42,295 nucleotides of DNA from an uncultured Lachnospiraceae bacterium (lineage in GTDB: Bacteria > Bacillota > Clostridia > Lachnospirales > Lachnospiraceae), in assembly GCA_947179245.1 (NCBI GenBank), contig CAMXBD010000009.1, forward strand, positions 1 to 42,295, in the 5' to 3' direction. The notes beneath the pieces were generated by a model. The model had not been told where the DNA came from. It did no database searches and was given only the letters and a program-made list of their open reading frames with translations. Both the position numbers and the translations under genes were made by a program. Below are positions 16,879 through 25,188 of the stretch, in pieces. The stretch's first letter is position 1. Every line of letters begins with the position of its first letter.

Positions 16879-17774
16879 TATACTTCCTCCTCTGTTGTAG
16901 CTTTAATATAGAAAACACCCACGATTAGCAAAATCACCAACAACACATTTGCCACCGCAGAGCCTTTACTGTACTTAAACATTTCAAAAGATAGCTTATA
17001 AGAATAGGTAGACAGCATATGTGTCGAATTAACCGGACCGCCGCTCGTCATAACATAAACCAGATCATATACTTTAAAAGTATAGATAAATCCAAGAATC
17101 AACACAGATTCAATGGTTGGCTTTAAGAGCGGAAGCGTAATTCTCATAAAAGTCTGTACTTTATTCGCTCCATCGATTGAGGAACTCTCATAAAGCTCCT
17201 TCGGGATCGTCGTCAGCCCTGTGGAAATCAGAATCATATTAAAAGGAATACCGATCCACACATTGGCACAGATTAAAGCAAACATAGCTGTCCCCGGCGT
17301 TGTCAGCCACTCAACATTTTTGTTTATCAGATGGAGACTTCGCAAAATGAAATTAATTACTCCGATATCTGTTGCGAAGAGCAGTTTAAACATTAATGCC
17401 GTAACCGTGACTGGTATCATCCACGGCACAAGTAAGATTCCACGGATTGGTTTCGCAAATGCAAATTTCCGATTAAAGAAAAGAGCCAGCGCAAATCCGA
17501 TCACAAACTGGAATACCAGACATAAAACTGTATAACGTAATGTATTAAACAACGATGTCTTAAAAACACTGTCCCCAATCAATTCCAAATAATTGTTAAA
17601 CATTACAAAATTTTTTGTCCCACGGACTAAATTCCCCGCATTCACATCCTGAAAGCTTAAAATGATATTGCGGATAATCGGATATCCCACGAAAATCAAC
17701 ATATACAGAAATGCTGGCAGCACAAAAAATATCCCGACATTATCATAGCGAAAAAATTTTTTTATTTTTCCCAT
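16878..17774 (-). CDS. Carbohydrate ABC transporter permease, MalF type
   Basis: This is a 298-residue membrane protein with about six helices. The EAA motif is ELYESSSIDGANKVQTFMRITLPLLKP, and the opening FFVLPAFLYMLIFVGYPIIRN is usual for CUT1-family permeases. The start is taken at the ATG at 17774 (MGKIKKFFRYDN), with AAGGAGA six bases upstream; the in-frame ATG at 17795 overlaps a terminator-like hairpin and is less likely. It is the first of two permeases, separated from the binding-protein gene by 170 bases that contain a strong hairpin. Confidence 0.92.
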   Translation of the reverse strand: MGKIKKFFRYDNVGIFFVLPAFLYMLIFVGYPIIRNIILSFQDVNAGNLVRGTKNFVMFNNYLELIGDSVFKTSLFNTLRYTVLCLVFQFVIGFALALFFNRKFAFAKPIRGILLVPWMIPVTVTALMFKLLFATDIGVINFILRSLHLINKNVEWLTTPGTAMFALICANVWIGIPFNMILISTGLTTIPKELYESSSIDGANKVQTFMRITLPLLKPTIESVLILGFIYTFKVYDLVYVMTSGGPVNSTHMLSTYSYKLSFEMFKYSKGSAVANVLLVILLIVGVFYIKATTEEEV

Positions 17775-17798
17775 GAAATTTCTCCTTCCAAACATATA

Positions 17799-17850
17799 AA
17801 AAGGCTGTCACGCAGGTTTACATAATTCTAAATCTGTGTAACAGCCTTTT
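17799..17850 (-). terminator. Intercistronic terminator/attenuator after the binding-protein gene
   Basis: The arms 17799-17815 and 17834-17850 pair over 17 positions with two imperfect pairs (AAAAGGCTGT and ACAGCCTTTT ends). On the minus strand the stem runs into CTTTTTATATG. Partial termination here would give more binding protein than permease, which is the usual stoichiometry of such importers. The rest of the 17775-17944 gap has smaller hairpins but no ORF. Confidence 0.7.
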
Positions 17851-17944
17851 TGCTTTTTTACTACAGTCCAGCGTTTCACTTCGCTGTAATATCCATGCAC
17901 GTCCCTGCAAAATCAACGGAAAGCCAAACTGTCACTTCGTTCAT

Positions 17945-19264
17945 TTATTTTACAATACCATCAATCGTTGCCTGAGCTTCTGCTGCGGCATCCTCTGGCG
18001 CTGCTGTTCCGGTAATAACCTGATTAAACGCTAAAGAGATCGCATCTGACACACTGGGCCACTCAGCAAGAGGTCCTCTCGGCATTGCATAGTTCAGTTC
18101 CTCAACAAATGGCTGATAAGGAGAATCTGCTTCAAACTGATTTTCTGCAATCGTCTTATCGGCAGATATGTAACCAAATTTATCCATCAGATATTTTACC
18201 TTTTCTTCGGAAGTTGCATAAGTAAGAAAATCCAAAGCGCCATCTACATTGCCGCCATTGATGACTGCATAGTTCTCACCTCCGAGCACAGAAGAATACT
18301 CTGCATCCTTCGGAATCAATGTCACCTTCCAGTTCAGATCAGGCGCCTCTGACTGCATCGTAGGAATCTGCCAAGGGCCATTTTCCATCATAGCTACGTT
18401 ACCGGAAATAAACTGATTCATTACGTCGCCCTGTGTCCAGTTAATACATTCTTTACTCATAACGCCTTCATTCACCAGACTCTGGATAAAAGTCAATGCG
18501 CGAACTCCGTTGTCGTTATTGATTTCATAAGAAGTAGCTCCTGTTGACCATAACCACGGAACAAAGTTGAAAGTGCCTTCCTCATTCTGTACACTGCAAA
18601 GTGCAAGTCCTGTAACACTGTCGGTCGTCAATGCCTTTGCCGTATCCATAAGTTCATCCCATGTAGTCGGCACACTGCATCCCGCCTCATTCAACATGTC
18701 TTCGTTATAATACAGCGCCAGACAATTGGCTCCAAAAGGCACACCATACAGTTTCCCGTCAACAGTACAAGAGTTTACAGTTCCATCATAATAGTTGCTT
18801 ACATCAAATTTCCCTGTTAGATCTTCGAAAATTCCCATTTCAACATAGGATGCATGATCCGGAGAATCCAGAATTGCGATATCTGGAAGTTCATCCGCAG
18901 ATGCACCGATGGATAATTGTTTCTTAAAATCCGCAAAAGGAACATATTTCGCAGTAACTTCGTATTGTTCCTGAGATGCGTTATAATCCTGAATAACCTG
19001 ATCTAACGCCACCTGATGTCCTTCTGTTTCCCAGTAATACCAAATTGTTACCGCATCTGCTTCCCCTGTGTGTGCCGCCTGCTCTGAATTATCCGCCTCA
19101 GTAGTTTCGGCTGCGGGGCTTTCCTGCACCTCTGCTCCTGCATCGCTTCCTGTTCCTGTTGTGTCAGCGGCAGCTCCTGAATCACTAGAAGAGCCGCATC
19201 CTGCCAATAAACCTGCAGTCATTGCCATGGCTGTCAATAATGCTGTTATTTTTTTCTTTTTCAT
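17945..19264 (-). CDS. Extracellular sugar-binding lipoprotein of a CUT1 ABC importer
   Basis: This 439-residue binding protein (SBP family 1) is anchored by a lipoprotein signal peptide with lipobox LLAGC (Cys23). A Ser/Gly/Ala/Glu linker follows to about residue 65. The mature domain starts VTIWYYWETEGHQVALDQVI and contains the family motif NEDMLNEAGCSVPTTWDEL. I choose the ATG at 19264 because AAGGAGAGGG precedes it and the signal peptide begins MKKKKITALL; the open frame extends 49 codons upstream without lipoprotein logic. It is the first gene of the importer operon behind its own candidate promoter, and delivers an oligosaccharide to the two permeases. Confidence 0.92.
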   Translation of the reverse strand: MKKKKITALLTAMAMTAGLLAGCGSSSDSGAAADTTGTGSDAGAEVQESPAAETTEADNSEQAAHTGEADAVTIWYYWETEGHQVALDQVIQDYNASQEQYEVTAKYVPFADFKKQLSIGASADELPDIAILDSPDHASYVEMGIFEDLTGKFDVSNYYDGTVNSCTVDGKLYGVPFGANCLALYYNEDMLNEAGCSVPTTWDELMDTAKALTTDSVTGLALCSVQNEEGTFNFVPWLWSTGATSYEINNDNGVRALTFIQSLVNEGVMSKECINWTQGDVMNQFISGNVAMMENGPWQIPTMQSEAPDLNWKVTLIPKDAEYSSVLGGENYAVINGGNVDGALDFLTYATSEEKVKYLMDKFGYISADKTIAENQFEADSPYQPFVEELNYAMPRGPLAEWPSVSDAISLAFNQVITGTAAPEDAAAEAQATIDGIVK

Positions 19265-19372
19265 CTTTACCCTCTCCTTCAATCCTTTTCTCATATAAGG
19301 TTTGTCTGTTGATGCATTCATCATACAGCCATTTACCGCTCCCCTAAACGGTAAAAAAATGAAAAAGGATAA

Positions 19373-19402
19373 ATTATCTAAACTGAATGTCTTTTCTGAC
19401 AA
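19373..19402 (-). promoter_or_regulatory. Candidate promoter of the sugar-binding protein gene
   Basis: On the minus strand TTGTCA (19402-19397) and GATAAT (19378-19373) are 18 bases apart, just past the stop codon of the yesN-like gene. A small 7-bp stem (19332-19338/19349-19355) lies in the resulting leader. This would let the regulator genes and the importer be transcribed separately, with the importer activated by the YesN-like protein. Confidence 0.45.
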
Positions 19403-19411
19403 AATGTCCAT

Positions 19412-20944
19412 TTACCTATTGGATTTCCTATATTCTGCAGGCGACATTCCCACACATTCCTTAAAGACTCTCGCAAAATATTTAGCATCCGTATAACCTA
19501 CTTTCTCCGCAATCTCATACTGCTTTAGCTGGGTCGCAATCAATAATTCTTTAGCCTTGGATAAACGATAATTACGGATATATGAACTGAAATTCTCCCC
19601 CAATTCCTTGTGAAACTGAGCTCCCAAATATTCCTGTGTCAAGTTCATCCTGTCAGCGATCTCGCTCAGAGTAATTCCATCAGTATAGAATTCATGAATC
19701 ATACTTTGTGCTTTTCTCACCGCAAGGCTTATTCCCTCCGCTTCTTTCAAGGAAACTCTCATATGCTCAAACAATTCATCATAAGTATTCTTTAACTCAT
19801 CTACCGTTTTTGCACTCATAATACGATTCAAAATCTGCTTCTGATCGATCTGCTTATAATCGATACAGTCAACTTCTTTCGCAATATTGATCATTGACCA
19901 GAGAAAGCGGACATAGGACTCCTTCACCTCTTTGGGCAAATAAACTTTTCCGTTCTTAAAATAATCGTAAAATTGTTCTATCACCTTGCGGATTTTATCC
20001 TTCTCTCCCGTACAGATTGCCGCTTTCATCTGATTCTCTAATTCCACCGGATAAATACAGATTTCTGTCTGTATATCTGCGATTCGGGGATAAGAGATCA
20101 GAATATCGTCTCCTAAGACAATACTCCAATCCATATAGGAGAGCATTGTCTGGTAACCCTCTCTGATTGCCGCAATCCCGTTTACTTCCAACATCCCGTA
20201 ACTTATTTTTTCTTCCCACTTCTCCCTTTTTTGGAATAAAACTTGATTCTGATACCATCGCTCAATCTCTTGTCTGGATGAATAGCCATAAATCACCGCC
20301 ACAGCAACTTTGTCATATTCTATATCTACTAGACAATACGCTATCTCTTTTTGCTGCAAGATTCGATTCATCTCATGTCGTTTTCTTTTTCTCTGTTCAT
20401 CAAAGCAGTCCCCCATATAGATTAATATCTCAATAAAATTCGTATGGTCCGATATTCCATAGCGTTTATCTATAAATTCTTCCATTTGTCCGTCCAATAT
20501 TGTAACTCCATGTAAAACGCCTGAAATAATGTTTTCCAGATTCCCCATCGTATCAGGTGTCCTTTTCTGTTCCTGCTCATAAAGATTCTGTATTTTACTG
20601 ATCGTCTGTACAAATTCCTGCACTACTACCGGCTTGATAATATAATCACACACACCTAATTTGACTGCCTGCTGTGCATAAGTAAATTCGGAGTATGCAG
20701 TAAGAATAATAACTTTCGGAAACATTCCCAAATCTTGTACTCTAGAAAGCATCTCCAGCCCATTCATGCCCGGCATTTTAATATCGGTGATCACCAAATC
20801 TGGTCTGTTTTCCTCTATACAGACAAGCCCTTCTTGTCCATTACTGGCAACCCCAGCAACCAAAATTTCAGGAAACATCTTATTTAACAATCTGCATAAA
20901 CCTTCCCTGATCAAAATCTCATCTTCCACTACTACAGCTTTCAT
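19412..20944 (-). CDS. YesN-type response regulator, receiver plus AraC DNA-binding domain
   Basis: This 510-residue regulator has an N-terminal receiver (about 1-125) with the acidic pair in VVVEDEI, phospho-acceptor Asp54 in VITDIKMPGMNG and Lys in YIIKPVVVQEF. A long middle region (about 130-400) has no motif I recognise. The C-terminal AraC helix-turn-helix pair (about 405-508) contains LSEIADRMNLTQEYLGAQFHKELGENFSSYI and the ending VGYTDAKYFARVFKECVGMSPAEYR. It overlaps the kinase gene by four bases (ATGA). Position and type imply that it activates the downstream sugar importer and GH31 genes. Confidence 0.93.
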   Translation of the reverse strand: MKAVVVEDEILIREGLCRLLNKMFPEILVAGVASNGQEGLVCIEENRPDLVITDIKMPGMNGLEMLSRVQDLGMFPKVIILTAYSEFTYAQQAVKLGVCDYIIKPVVVQEFVQTISKIQNLYEQEQKRTPDTMGNLENIISGVLHGVTILDGQMEEFIDKRYGISDHTNFIEILIYMGDCFDEQRKRKRHEMNRILQQKEIAYCLVDIEYDKVAVAVIYGYSSRQEIERWYQNQVLFQKREKWEEKISYGMLEVNGIAAIREGYQTMLSYMDWSIVLGDDILISYPRIADIQTEICIYPVELENQMKAAICTGEKDKIRKVIEQFYDYFKNGKVYLPKEVKESYVRFLWSMINIAKEVDCIDYKQIDQKQILNRIMSAKTVDELKNTYDELFEHMRVSLKEAEGISLAVRKAQSMIHEFYTDGITLSEIADRMNLTQEYLGAQFHKELGENFSSYIRNYRLSKAKELLIATQLKQYEIAEKVGYTDAKYFARVFKECVGMSPAEYRKSNR

Positions 20945-22719
20945 ATAACCCTCTCATCCTCCACAGCCGGAATCCATATCTGTATCGTTGTCCCTTGGTT
21001 CAATTTACCCTCAATCAAAACCTTTGCATTCTCACCATAATACATTTGAATTCTCGTAATCGCATTTTCCATTCCGATATGGTTTTTATCATCTGTCTTG
21101 CGAAAAATACCCTGATTGATTTCCTCTGCCATCTGTTCTGATATACCACAGCCATTATCTTCTATCGTTATATGTATACGGTCCATGTCCTTCGTCATAT
21201 CAATCTGAAGACAATGCTTTCTGTCAACTCCTTCAAATCCATGCAGAATCGCATTTTCAATAAAAGGCTGCAAAAGCAGTTTATGGATTGGCAATCCCAT
21301 AATTTCCGGCTCTACATTGATATGGCACTCAAAAGAATTCTTTAGTTTGGTCTGTTGCAGGAAAATATACTGTTTCAGCCACTCTACCTCTTCTTTTATT
21401 TTAACCACACCATTACTGTCTGAAATCCCATATCGCAAAATACTAGCTAATGTCGCGATCATATTGCTAATCTCATATTCATCCTTATCAATCGCCATCC
21501 AATTGATCGTATCTAAAGTATTGTAAAGAAAATGCGGATTAATCTGTGCCTCCAATGCCGCGATTTCTGCATTTTTTTGTTTTTCAATGGACAATTTCAA
21601 TTTATCCATTGTAGAATTAAACTCCTCCGCAATGATCTCGATTTCTGTCGGCCGCGTCTGATCCGGTTCCACATGGACTGTCAGATCGCCTTTTCCCGCT
21701 TTTCTCATCGTCTCTATCACCTTTTTGATAGAGCTAGTCATTCTGGTCACTTGTCCGACCATAATAATTAGTACCGTCAAAAGAGAGAGCAATATGATGA
21801 ATGCTAGCAGTTTCTGCTGCTGTCTAAGCCCTCGCACAAGTTCCTCCTGATTTGTTGCACGTATAATCTCCCAGCCAGTCTTTTCATCATGCACAGAATA
21901 GATAGACAATTCTCCATCTCCCAGCAATCCTGTCTGTTCTGCAATCCGGCGATAGGCTGACATTCTCTCCTCGTCATTTGCACTTTCTATAAAAATAGCA
22001 CGTCCAATATCCGTATCGTCCACGCAAGATACCAGCTTGCCTTTACTGTCAACAATAAAATTAAGTCCACTTTCTGTAGCCGTTGAACATATTTCTTCCA
22101 AAAGCTGTTCATCAATACTTACCATGACTACACCGCACTGTTTCTTAACATTCCGGTAATCAATAATTCTGTGCCCAATATGAAATAAATAGCAGGGATT
22201 ACTCCCAAAATCTACTTTATCACCTGTCGAGAAAAGGTGTGTTTTATTATCACTGCTGATTTCTTTATACAATTCATCCTCTGACATGGAAATGCTATCC
22301 ATCCATGATGTAGAAGTCGTAGAAGCAGTCAGCTGATCATAAAAAACTAGTTCACCGCTTTCCGTAATCACAGTAATAGACTTCACATAATCTTTAGTAT
22401 AAAACAGACCTCTTAACGTCTTTCTAAGCAGTTTCCTATTATTGGCAACATCCTCACCGGCATTGATTTTATCAACCAGCTCTACAATATAATCGTCTGT
22501 GTAAACCTGAAACAAAATATCTTCATAAGAATCCAGCCATACGTCCAGACTTACTCTCGTCTGTTCAAGATTTGCTTCTGTCATGCTTTCTACGTTTTGT
22601 TGTACAAGTATTGACGTATTATAATACGATATAATATTGACAAATAATATTGGTATAACTGATGTAAGAATAAACGCTGTCACTAAACGGATTTTGATGC
22701 TCTTCCTATCAAGTTTCAT
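20941..22719 (-). CDS. YesM-type sensor histidine kinase
   Basis: This 593-residue membrane kinase has a first membrane helix at about 11-33. An extracytoplasmic region of roughly 240 residues follows, probably a double-Cache fold. A second helix (LLAFIILLSLLTVLIIMVG) leads to a HAMP linker and a His_kinase/HATPase module. The phosphorylated His is in INPHFLYNTLD, and the ATP site shows IEDNGCGIS. The start chosen is the ATG at 22719 (MKLDRKSIKIRLV) behind GGGGAGGG; the frame is open a further 29 codons upstream without a comparable ribosome site. It should sense the imported sugar, or its binding protein, outside the cell. Confidence 0.92.
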   Translation of the reverse strand: MKLDRKSIKIRLVTAFILTSVIPILFVNIISYYNTSILVQQNVESMTEANLEQTRVSLDVWLDSYEDILFQVYTDDYIVELVDKINAGEDVANNRKLLRKTLRGLFYTKDYVKSITVITESGELVFYDQLTASTTSTSWMDSISMSEDELYKEISSDNKTHLFSTGDKVDFGSNPCYLFHIGHRIIDYRNVKKQCGVVMVSIDEQLLEEICSTATESGLNFIVDSKGKLVSCVDDTDIGRAIFIESANDEERMSAYRRIAEQTGLLGDGELSIYSVHDEKTGWEIIRATNQEELVRGLRQQQKLLAFIILLSLLTVLIIMVGQVTRMTSSIKKVIETMRKAGKGDLTVHVEPDQTRPTEIEIIAEEFNSTMDKLKLSIEKQKNAEIAALEAQINPHFLYNTLDTINWMAIDKDEYEISNMIATLASILRYGISDSNGVVKIKEEVEWLKQYIFLQQTKLKNSFECHINVEPEIMGLPIHKLLLQPFIENAILHGFEGVDRKHCLQIDMTKDMDRIHITIEDNGCGISEQMAEEINQGIFRKTDDKNHIGMENAITRIQMYYGENAKVLIEGKLNQGTTIQIWIPAVEDERVI

Positions 22720-22802
22720 GCCAGACCCTCCCCTTTTATTATACATGCTGTTCATTATGAAAAAAGGGGAATATTCTAAGAAAGGTGAATAGATATAAGA
22801 AA

Positions 22803-22816
22803 TCAAGCAAACTCGA
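22803..22816 (+). repeat. Short fragment of the dispersed repeat, copy D
   Basis: CAAGCAAACTCGAA matches the end of copy C (GCAAACTCGAAAA at 12169-12181) and resembles the end of copy A. It lies between the YesM-like gene and the coat-protein terminator. With so short a match, chance similarity is possible. Confidence 0.3.
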
Positions 22817-22822
22817 AAAATT

Positions 22823-22858
22823 CAGGGGCAGGCTGCACAATAACACAGCCTGCCCCTG
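22823..22858 (-). terminator. Intrinsic terminator of the coat-like gene pair
   Basis: A perfect 13-bp GC-rich stem (22823-22835 with 22846-22858) has a 10-base loop. On the minus strand it is followed within a few bases by a run of five T. It lies 7 bases after the stop of the gene at 22866. Confidence 0.85.
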
Positions 22859-22865
22859 TTGTCTA

Positions 22866-23126
22866 TCAAAGTGTTTTTGAAGAAAACAGCGATTTCACAT
22901 GATCGATTTCTTCCTGCGTCGCCTTTGCCGCAGGCACATAATAAGATTTCTCTCTTGCGATCTGATACAATTCCTCCTGAGACTGCTCACAGGCATTACG
23001 GAACTGCTTCAATGTCTGCTTCAATTCCTTATTCTCTGTCTGGGCGATCATTTCACCGAAACGCACCAATTCTCCATTGATACCGGTAAGGGTATCTGCC
23101 ACCATTGTCTTTTCTTCCATCTGCAT
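22866..23126 (-). CDS. Small helical CotF-like spore coat protein
   Basis: This 86-residue soluble, mainly helical protein contains FGEMIAQTENKELKQTLKQFRNACEQSQEELYQIAREKSYYVPA. The combination of a helical bundle with a closing YYxPA segment and a small helical partner gene resembles CotF-type coat proteins of Clostridia. A clean AAGGAG site lies eight bases before the ATG. It follows its partner by 24 bases and ends at a strong terminator, so the two form a short operon. Coat function is inferred; the sequence alone shows only a small alpha-helical protein. Confidence 0.65.
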   Translation of the reverse strand: MQMEEKTMVADTLTGINGELVRFGEMIAQTENKELKQTLKQFRNACEQSQEELYQIAREKSYYVPAAKATQEEIDHVKSLFSSKTL

Positions 23127-23150
23127 AATCCGGACTCCTTTTCTTCATTA

Positions 23151-23336
23151 TTATCTCAAATACTCCATCAACTGCTGCTTGTTCTGCATCGCAGACTGCG
23201 CGCCTTTTTCAAAGAACTGCTTCACCTTCGTATCGGATGCGCACTGCGCATACTCTTTCATCTTGCAGTGTGTTACGTCATAACCGCCCATAAGATGGCG
23301 AAGATTCTGTAAATCCAACTCTGATAAGTTTGCCAT
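23151..23336 (-). CDS. Small CotF-like spore coat-associated protein
   Basis: This 61-residue protein begins MANLSELDLQNLRHLMGGYD and ends FEKGAQSAMQNKQQLMEYLR. It has two cysteines and a helix pattern similar to the beginning of CotF-domain proteins. AGGAGG sits seven bases before the ATG. It is cotranscribed with the 86-residue helical protein just downstream. The upstream noncoding region contains a 9-bp dyad (23359-23394). The function is not proven and the coat assignment rests on family resemblance. Confidence 0.65.
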   Translation of the reverse strand: MANLSELDLQNLRHLMGGYDVTHCKMKEYAQCASDTKVKQFFEKGAQSAMQNKQQLMEYLR

Positions 23337-23358
23337 ATGATTACCTCCTAAATTAAAG

Positions 23359-23394
23359 TGATTGTCCTAAACAGTATTTGTTGTTGGACAATCA
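23359..23394. repeat. Inverted repeat upstream of the coat-like genes
   Basis: TGATTGTCC and GGACAATCA form a perfect 9-bp dyad around an 18-base loop, in the short gap between the flippase stop and the coat-like pair. It could be an operator or a weak terminator of the flippase gene. No U-tract follows. Confidence 0.4.
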
Positions 23395-23437
23395 TTTATT
23401 CGGGTTTTTATATTTTTTAAAAAATCTTCATCTCATC

Positions 23438-25075
23438 TTATTTCAACAGATGCAGTTTCTTTGCAAAATGTATAAGCATAGTCCCCTTCGGGAAAGACCT
23501 CAATTCTTTCTCAGTTACTCCTCCCATCAGAAGAATCAACGCAAAATAAATCATAGCGCCGATGCCGATCGCAATAAGCAGTGCTACCCTGCTGACAGGC
23601 AGCAGCATATACAATCCGTGATATATTCCATACGCCGCCGCCCCCATCACTAAGGACGCTATAAACGGTATGATAAAAGTCCTTACAACCTCCTGCCTGT
23701 AACCCAGATGCTTTCTGACAGAAATCTGGTTCAATATACACATCACAAACGAATAAATGATATTGGCACATGCAAGGGCATACAAATTCAAATCTGTAAA
23801 CCATAATAAAAGTATTAATCCTGCCGCCTGAAGCACCAGCGCAATCGCAGAATGGATTACGGGCGTATTCACTTTACCGATTCCCTGCAAGACTGCGTTT
23901 GTCAGCGTGGACAGACAATACAAAATCACCGTGACAGCCAGTGCCGCCAGCAGCCCCGACGCCTGATCCAGAGAATCCTTCTGCGGAAAAATAAAATACA
24001 TGATCGGTTTCGCCAAAAGCAACAGCCCCACCGACGCAGGTATAGCAATCAGCATCGTCATACGAATGGCCTTGGATACCTGTTCCTTTGTCTTCTTGTA
24101 CTCTTTTCGTACAAAAGTCGTAGAAACACCCGGTATTGTTGCCGAAGACATCGCCGACGCAATGGCAATCGGGATATTGACGACTGATATGGCTTGTGTG
24201 GAAAAAATACCATAATCAATGTGGACTGCTATTGAATCAAATTTCTTATATTCGATCAAAACATCATAGTAAATACTCATATTGACCACAGTAGAACAAT
24301 TATAGATAAAAGTACTTAAGATAAAAGGTGTGACAATCGTGAAAATCATCTTAAAAATTTCACCGTAACTGTCCACCTTGCTTCTTCTGTCATGTTCTGC
24401 CCGCCTGTTGATCATCTTGCGGTTTAACATATACATGCCAAACATAAAAAGCAGAGCTGTCACAACTCCCGCTCCGGTGCCGAGTGCACTTCCGGCTGAA
24501 CCGTAGATTGCCTGTGTCGTCTCACTTTCATTCGCCACCATCCCGATTAGCAGATAAGCTGCCCCGATACTGACCACCGCATTCATGATCTGCTCTAAGA
24601 TCTGCGACAATGAAGTGTGCATCATGGAGCCATGTGCCTGAAAGTAACCTCGAAATACTCCCAGAAATCCTGAGAAAAAGATTGTCGGCGCAAGAACCCG
24701 AAGTGCTACGATTGAATTAACGCTTGTACTCATAAAGACAGGCGCCGCCACGAAAGTAATAAGAGCCGCAATACCGCCAACTACCAGCACATATATCAGC
24801 GCACACCGAAAAACCCTCTGTGCATTACGATATTCCTTAAATGCAAGCTTCTGCGCAATTACCTTAGAAATTGCTGACGGAATACTGTAAGAGGAAATCA
24901 ACAGAATGATCGTATAAATATTGATTGCCGTAGAGTAATATCCATTACCCTCCAGACCAATAATGCTCAAAAGCGGACTTCGATAGATCAGGCTGATGAC
25001 TTTCACAATCATACCCGCCGCCGCCAGAATACCCGCTTGGAGCACAAAATTATTCTTTTTCTTTTGTCCGTTCAT
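23438..25075 (-). CDS. MOP-superfamily polysaccharide flippase (SpoVB/PST type)
   Basis: This 545-residue integral membrane protein has about 14 hydrophobic helices. The first (FVLQAGILAAAGMIVKVISLIYRSPLLSIIGLEGNGYYSTA) is the typical opening of SpoVB/MurJ/Wzx-like lipid-linked sugar flippases. A cytoplasmic loop near 215-245 is basic (NRKMINRRAEHDRRSK). I take the ATG at 25075 (MNGQKKKNNF) with GGAGG six bases upstream; the open frame extends eight codons further. Next to coat-like genes a SpoVB-like role in spore cortex synthesis is attractive, but a general polysaccharide exporter is equally possible. Confidence 0.85.
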   Translation of the reverse strand: MNGQKKKNNFVLQAGILAAAGMIVKVISLIYRSPLLSIIGLEGNGYYSTAINIYTIILLISSYSIPSAISKVIAQKLAFKEYRNAQRVFRCALIYVLVVGGIAALITFVAAPVFMSTSVNSIVALRVLAPTIFFSGFLGVFRGYFQAHGSMMHTSLSQILEQIMNAVVSIGAAYLLIGMVANESETTQAIYGSAGSALGTGAGVVTALLFMFGMYMLNRKMINRRAEHDRRSKVDSYGEIFKMIFTIVTPFILSTFIYNCSTVVNMSIYYDVLIEYKKFDSIAVHIDYGIFSTQAISVVNIPIAIASAMSSATIPGVSTTFVRKEYKKTKEQVSKAIRMTMLIAIPASVGLLLLAKPIMYFIFPQKDSLDQASGLLAALAVTVILYCLSTLTNAVLQGIGKVNTPVIHSAIALVLQAAGLILLLWFTDLNLYALACANIIYSFVMCILNQISVRKHLGYRQEVVRTFIIPFIASLVMGAAAYGIYHGLYMLLPVSRVALLIAIGIGAMIYFALILLMGGVTEKELRSFPKGTMLIHFAKKLHLLK

Positions 25076-25125
25076 GTGCTGCCTCCGAGTTTCTGACATT
25101 CAAAAAAGTAGAGCAATTTCCTGTA

Positions 25126-25158
25126 AGAAAAAAAAGAGCAAGCCAAACGACTTGCTCT
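25126..25158 (-). terminator. Intrinsic terminator of glgA
   Basis: On the minus strand an 8-bp stem (AGAGCAAG/CTTGCTCT, arms 25151-25158 and 25135-25142) with an 8-base loop is followed directly by eight T. It lies about 30 bases after the glgA stop, between glgA and the flippase gene. Confidence 0.88.
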
Positions 25159-25188
25159 GATATCCTGTAAGTATCCGACCGGTCCACT

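Noticed and set aside
17945-19411. Longer form of the sugar-binding protein starting at 19411
   Set aside because: The 49 extra residues would hide the lipoprotein signal peptide, and the best ribosome site lies just before 19264.
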